From positions 2,170,001-2,234,000 of the forward strand of contig NZ_CP013373.1 of assembly GCF_001522585.2 (NCBI RefSeq): a stretch of DNA of 64,000 nucleotides, given 5' to 3'. The DNA comes from Burkholderia sp. NRF60-BP8. Lineage in GTDB: Bacteria; Pseudomonadota; Gammaproteobacteria; Burkholderiales; Burkholderiaceae. The notes under the pieces were generated by a model. It had not been told where the DNA came from. It did no database searches and saw nothing but the letters and a program-made list of their open reading frames with translations. This document shows positions 62,562-64,000 of the stretch, piece by piece. Position 1 is the stretch's first letter. Each line of letters starts with the position of its first letter. A program made the translations under genes and the position numbers.

Positions 62562-62902
62562 TGTCGTTCTGAACTGGAGGAGAAACCGCACGGGCGCGCT
62601 GGGCAGGCCGCGGAGCCGTTCGGTCACGCGGCTTGTGGCTGTGGACGGACGACGAGGGGGACGGCTGGGACGCAACACGCAAGCGTGACGGATTTTGCCC
62701 GGAAGGCCGATCAGGCCGCGCAAACCGGGTACGTCACGCGGAAAACCTGCACAAAACGCTCAAAAATCGAGCCGAGCAAACGACCGAGCGTACCCGATAG
62801 AAGCCCGCTTGACAAGCCGCGCACCGTGTCGACGGCCGTTCCGGCGCTGTTTACCAAATGGTGAAAAGGGTCCGCCGTCGCGCCGCCGGCAGCCCGCCGC
62901 CG
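62562..62902. other. Intergenic region between tilS and lysC
   Basis: 341 bp without a recognisable gene. It must hold the lysC promoter or leader. A short hairpin TTTACCA/TGGTGAAA near 62859-62876 could be a weak end of tilS transcription. No lysine riboswitch pattern is evident to me. Confidence 0.4.
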
Positions 62903-64000
62903 CTAGGCGATCAGCAGGTCCGGGCGCCATTCGATCCGGCGCCATGCGGGGGATGCGGGGGCGCCGGGCGCCGCGTCCTCGGGCACGTCGATGTCGCGAT
63001 TGACGCCCAGCCGCGGCACGTAGATCAGTCGGTCGCCCGCGAACAGCAGCGGCACGTCGCGCTGCCACGCCGGCACGCCGCGCTCCTGGAACAGATTCTT
63101 CAGCGTCCGGCCCGGCCCGCCCGGCGACGTACGCATCCGTTCGCCGCCGGCCCGGGTGCGCACCGCCAGTCGCGCGCCGCGCAGCAGTGCCTCCGGCACC
63201 GCGTCTGCGCTGCCCGCGTCGGCCGGCGCGAACACGAACGTGCCGCGCCATCCCGGCAGGCGCCACACTTCCTGTCCGTCCCAGGCGAGCGCCGCCTCCG
63301 GTTGCGGCGTGCCCGTACCGTCGTCGGCCGGTTCGCTGCTGTCGCCCGCTTCCCAGTAGACGACATCGCGATAGAGCCGCAGGCACTGCCCCGCATGATC
63401 GACGCGCAGCGCATGCGCGTCGCGCGCCGCGCGCAGTTGCCGCATCATGTTGGCCAGCCGGGCAGCCGACGCGCCCGGCAAACCGAGCCGACGCATCCAG
63501 AAGCGCAGCAGGTTCGCGCCTCGCGTGTCGTCGAACGCGACCAGCGCATCGCGCGACAGCGCCCGACCGTCGTCGCGCGCGGCGACGGCGAAATCCAGCT
63601 CGGCCAGATCGTCGAGCAGCCGCTGAGCGGCCGCCGCATGCTGGGCCGCGCGACCAAGCGCGTCGCGAAAGCCCGGGAAATGCACGGCCAGCGCCGGCAG
63701 CACGTCGATGCGCAGCGCATTGCGCGCATAGCGCGTATCGCCGTTCGATTCGTCGTCGATCCACGCGAGCGCGTGCTGCTCCGCATAGCGCTCGAGTTGT
63801 GCGCGCAACAGTCGCAGCAATGGACGCACACGCTCGATGCGCGTGCCGTCGGGGCGATAACGCGGCGCCATCGCGGCAAGCCCCGCGATTCCCGCCCCGC
63901 GCAACAGTTGCAGCAGCACCGTTTCCGCCTGGTCGTCCGCATGTTGCGCGAGCCACAACGCCGCCACGCCGTGGCGCTCGCCCATCTCGTCGAGCGCCGC
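62903..64000 (-). CDS. tilS: tRNA(Ile)-lysidine synthase (5' part outside window)
   Basis: Converts C34 of the minor tRNA-Ile(CAU) to lysidine. The frame is open to the window edge (64000); the N-terminal PP-loop SGGxDS is beyond it. Visible: the conserved HADDQAETVLLQLLRGAG, then IDDESNGDTRYARNALR typical of TilS, a middle substrate-binding domain, and the C-terminal domain with RTSPGGPGRTLKNLFQERGVP. 365 residues are seen in the window. Confidence 0.93.
   Translation of the reverse strand, partial: AALDEMGERHGVAALWLAQHADDQAETVLLQLLRGAGIAGLAAMAPRYRPDGTRIERVRPLLRLLRAQLERYAEQHALAWIDDESNGDTRYARNALRIDVLPALAVHFPGFRDALGRAAQHAAAAQRLLDDLAELDFAVAARDDGRALSRDALVAFDDTRGANLLRFWMRRLGLPGASAARLANMMRQLRAARDAHALRVDHAGQCLRLYRDVVYWEAGDSSEPADDGTGTPQPEAALAWDGQEVWRLPGWRGTFVFAPADAGSADAVPEALLRGARLAVRTRAGGERMRTSPGGPGRTLKNLFQERGVPAWQRDVPLLFAGDRLIYVPRLGVNRDIDVPEDAAPGAPASPAWRRIEWRPDLLIA

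Noticed and set aside
62562..62902. Lysine riboswitch upstream of lysC
   Set aside because: No recognisable conserved core was found by eye, and such riboswitches are not expected in this lineage.

Overview
The window is high-GC bacterial chromosome (roughly two-thirds G+C) with gene content, protein sequences and gene order typical of the main chromosome of a Burkholderia, most likely of the cepacia complex. Evidence for this: a dapC-dapD-arsC-dapE-prmB run, smc-zipA-ligA-def in one direction, a cyoABCD oxidase, glyoxylate-bypass genes aceA/aceB, a yejABEF peptide importer, and GC-rich tRNAs with encoded CCA ends. The species is inferred, not proven. Most of the window is core genome. There is no prophage, CRISPR array or rRNA operon.

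Layout: (1) 1-8.4 kb: 3' part of a 23S pseudouridine synthase, then a minus-strand block smc > zipA-like > ligA > def (chromosome organisation, division, replication and repair, protein maturation). (2) 8.5-16.4 kb: EamA exporter diverging from the lysine/diaminopimelate genes dapC, dapD, arsC-like, dapE, then prmB and cardiolipin synthase, ended by a convergent glutathione peroxidase. (3) 16.5-23.9 kb: ABC-F ATPase, small conserved protein, radA and alr (minus), lplT and thiD (plus). (4) 23.9-27.6 kb: a tightly overlapping minus-strand operon tsaB > rimI > uracil-DNA glycosylase > DUF1853, then an acyl-CoA-binding protein on the plus strand. (5) 27.6-35.5 kb: rhlE with a long leader, isocitrate lyase, a universal stress protein, a LysR/HAD divergent pair and malate synthase. 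(6) 35.5-37 kb: an intact IS3-family insertion sequence sitting exactly in the loop of the malate synthase terminator.

(7) 37-39.1 kb: gamma-glutamylcyclotransferase-like protein, AraC regulator, GNAT acetyltransferase. (8) 39.2-42 kb: a minus-strand tRNA operon, Ala(GGC) followed by three Glu(TTC)-Asp(GTC) pairs, directly downstream of gltX, plus a stray duplicate of a tRNA-Asp 3' end with its terminator. (9) 42-50.4 kb: patatin-like lipoprotein, NlpC/P60 endopeptidase, the complete yejABEF importer, and a small PXPV-repeat secreted protein. (10) 50.6-53.9 kb: a response regulator - histidine kinase - pseudo-receiver regulator operon and a DUF4148 protein. (11) 54-59.7 kb: cyoABCD without cyoE, then a stand-alone NuoM-like proton-pump subunit. 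(12) 59.7-64 kb: a gene-poor stretch, a periplasmic cupin, tRNA-Ser(GCT), aspartokinase lysC and the 3' part of tilS.

Functional links: lysC with dapC/D/E cover much of lysine/DAP synthesis. alr, NlpC/P60 and YejABEF touch peptidoglycan and peptide turnover. aceA and aceB give the full glyoxylate bypass, possibly with ACBP and cyo in fatty-acid or acetate use. gltX with six Glu/Asp tRNAs, tilS, tsaB, rimI, prmB and the pseudouridine synthase form a translation theme. The most notable non-routine observations are the IS in the terminator loop, the pseudo-receiver regulator in a two-component operon, the orphan NuoM, and the tRNA-Asp 3'-end duplication. I found no clearly novel large system.
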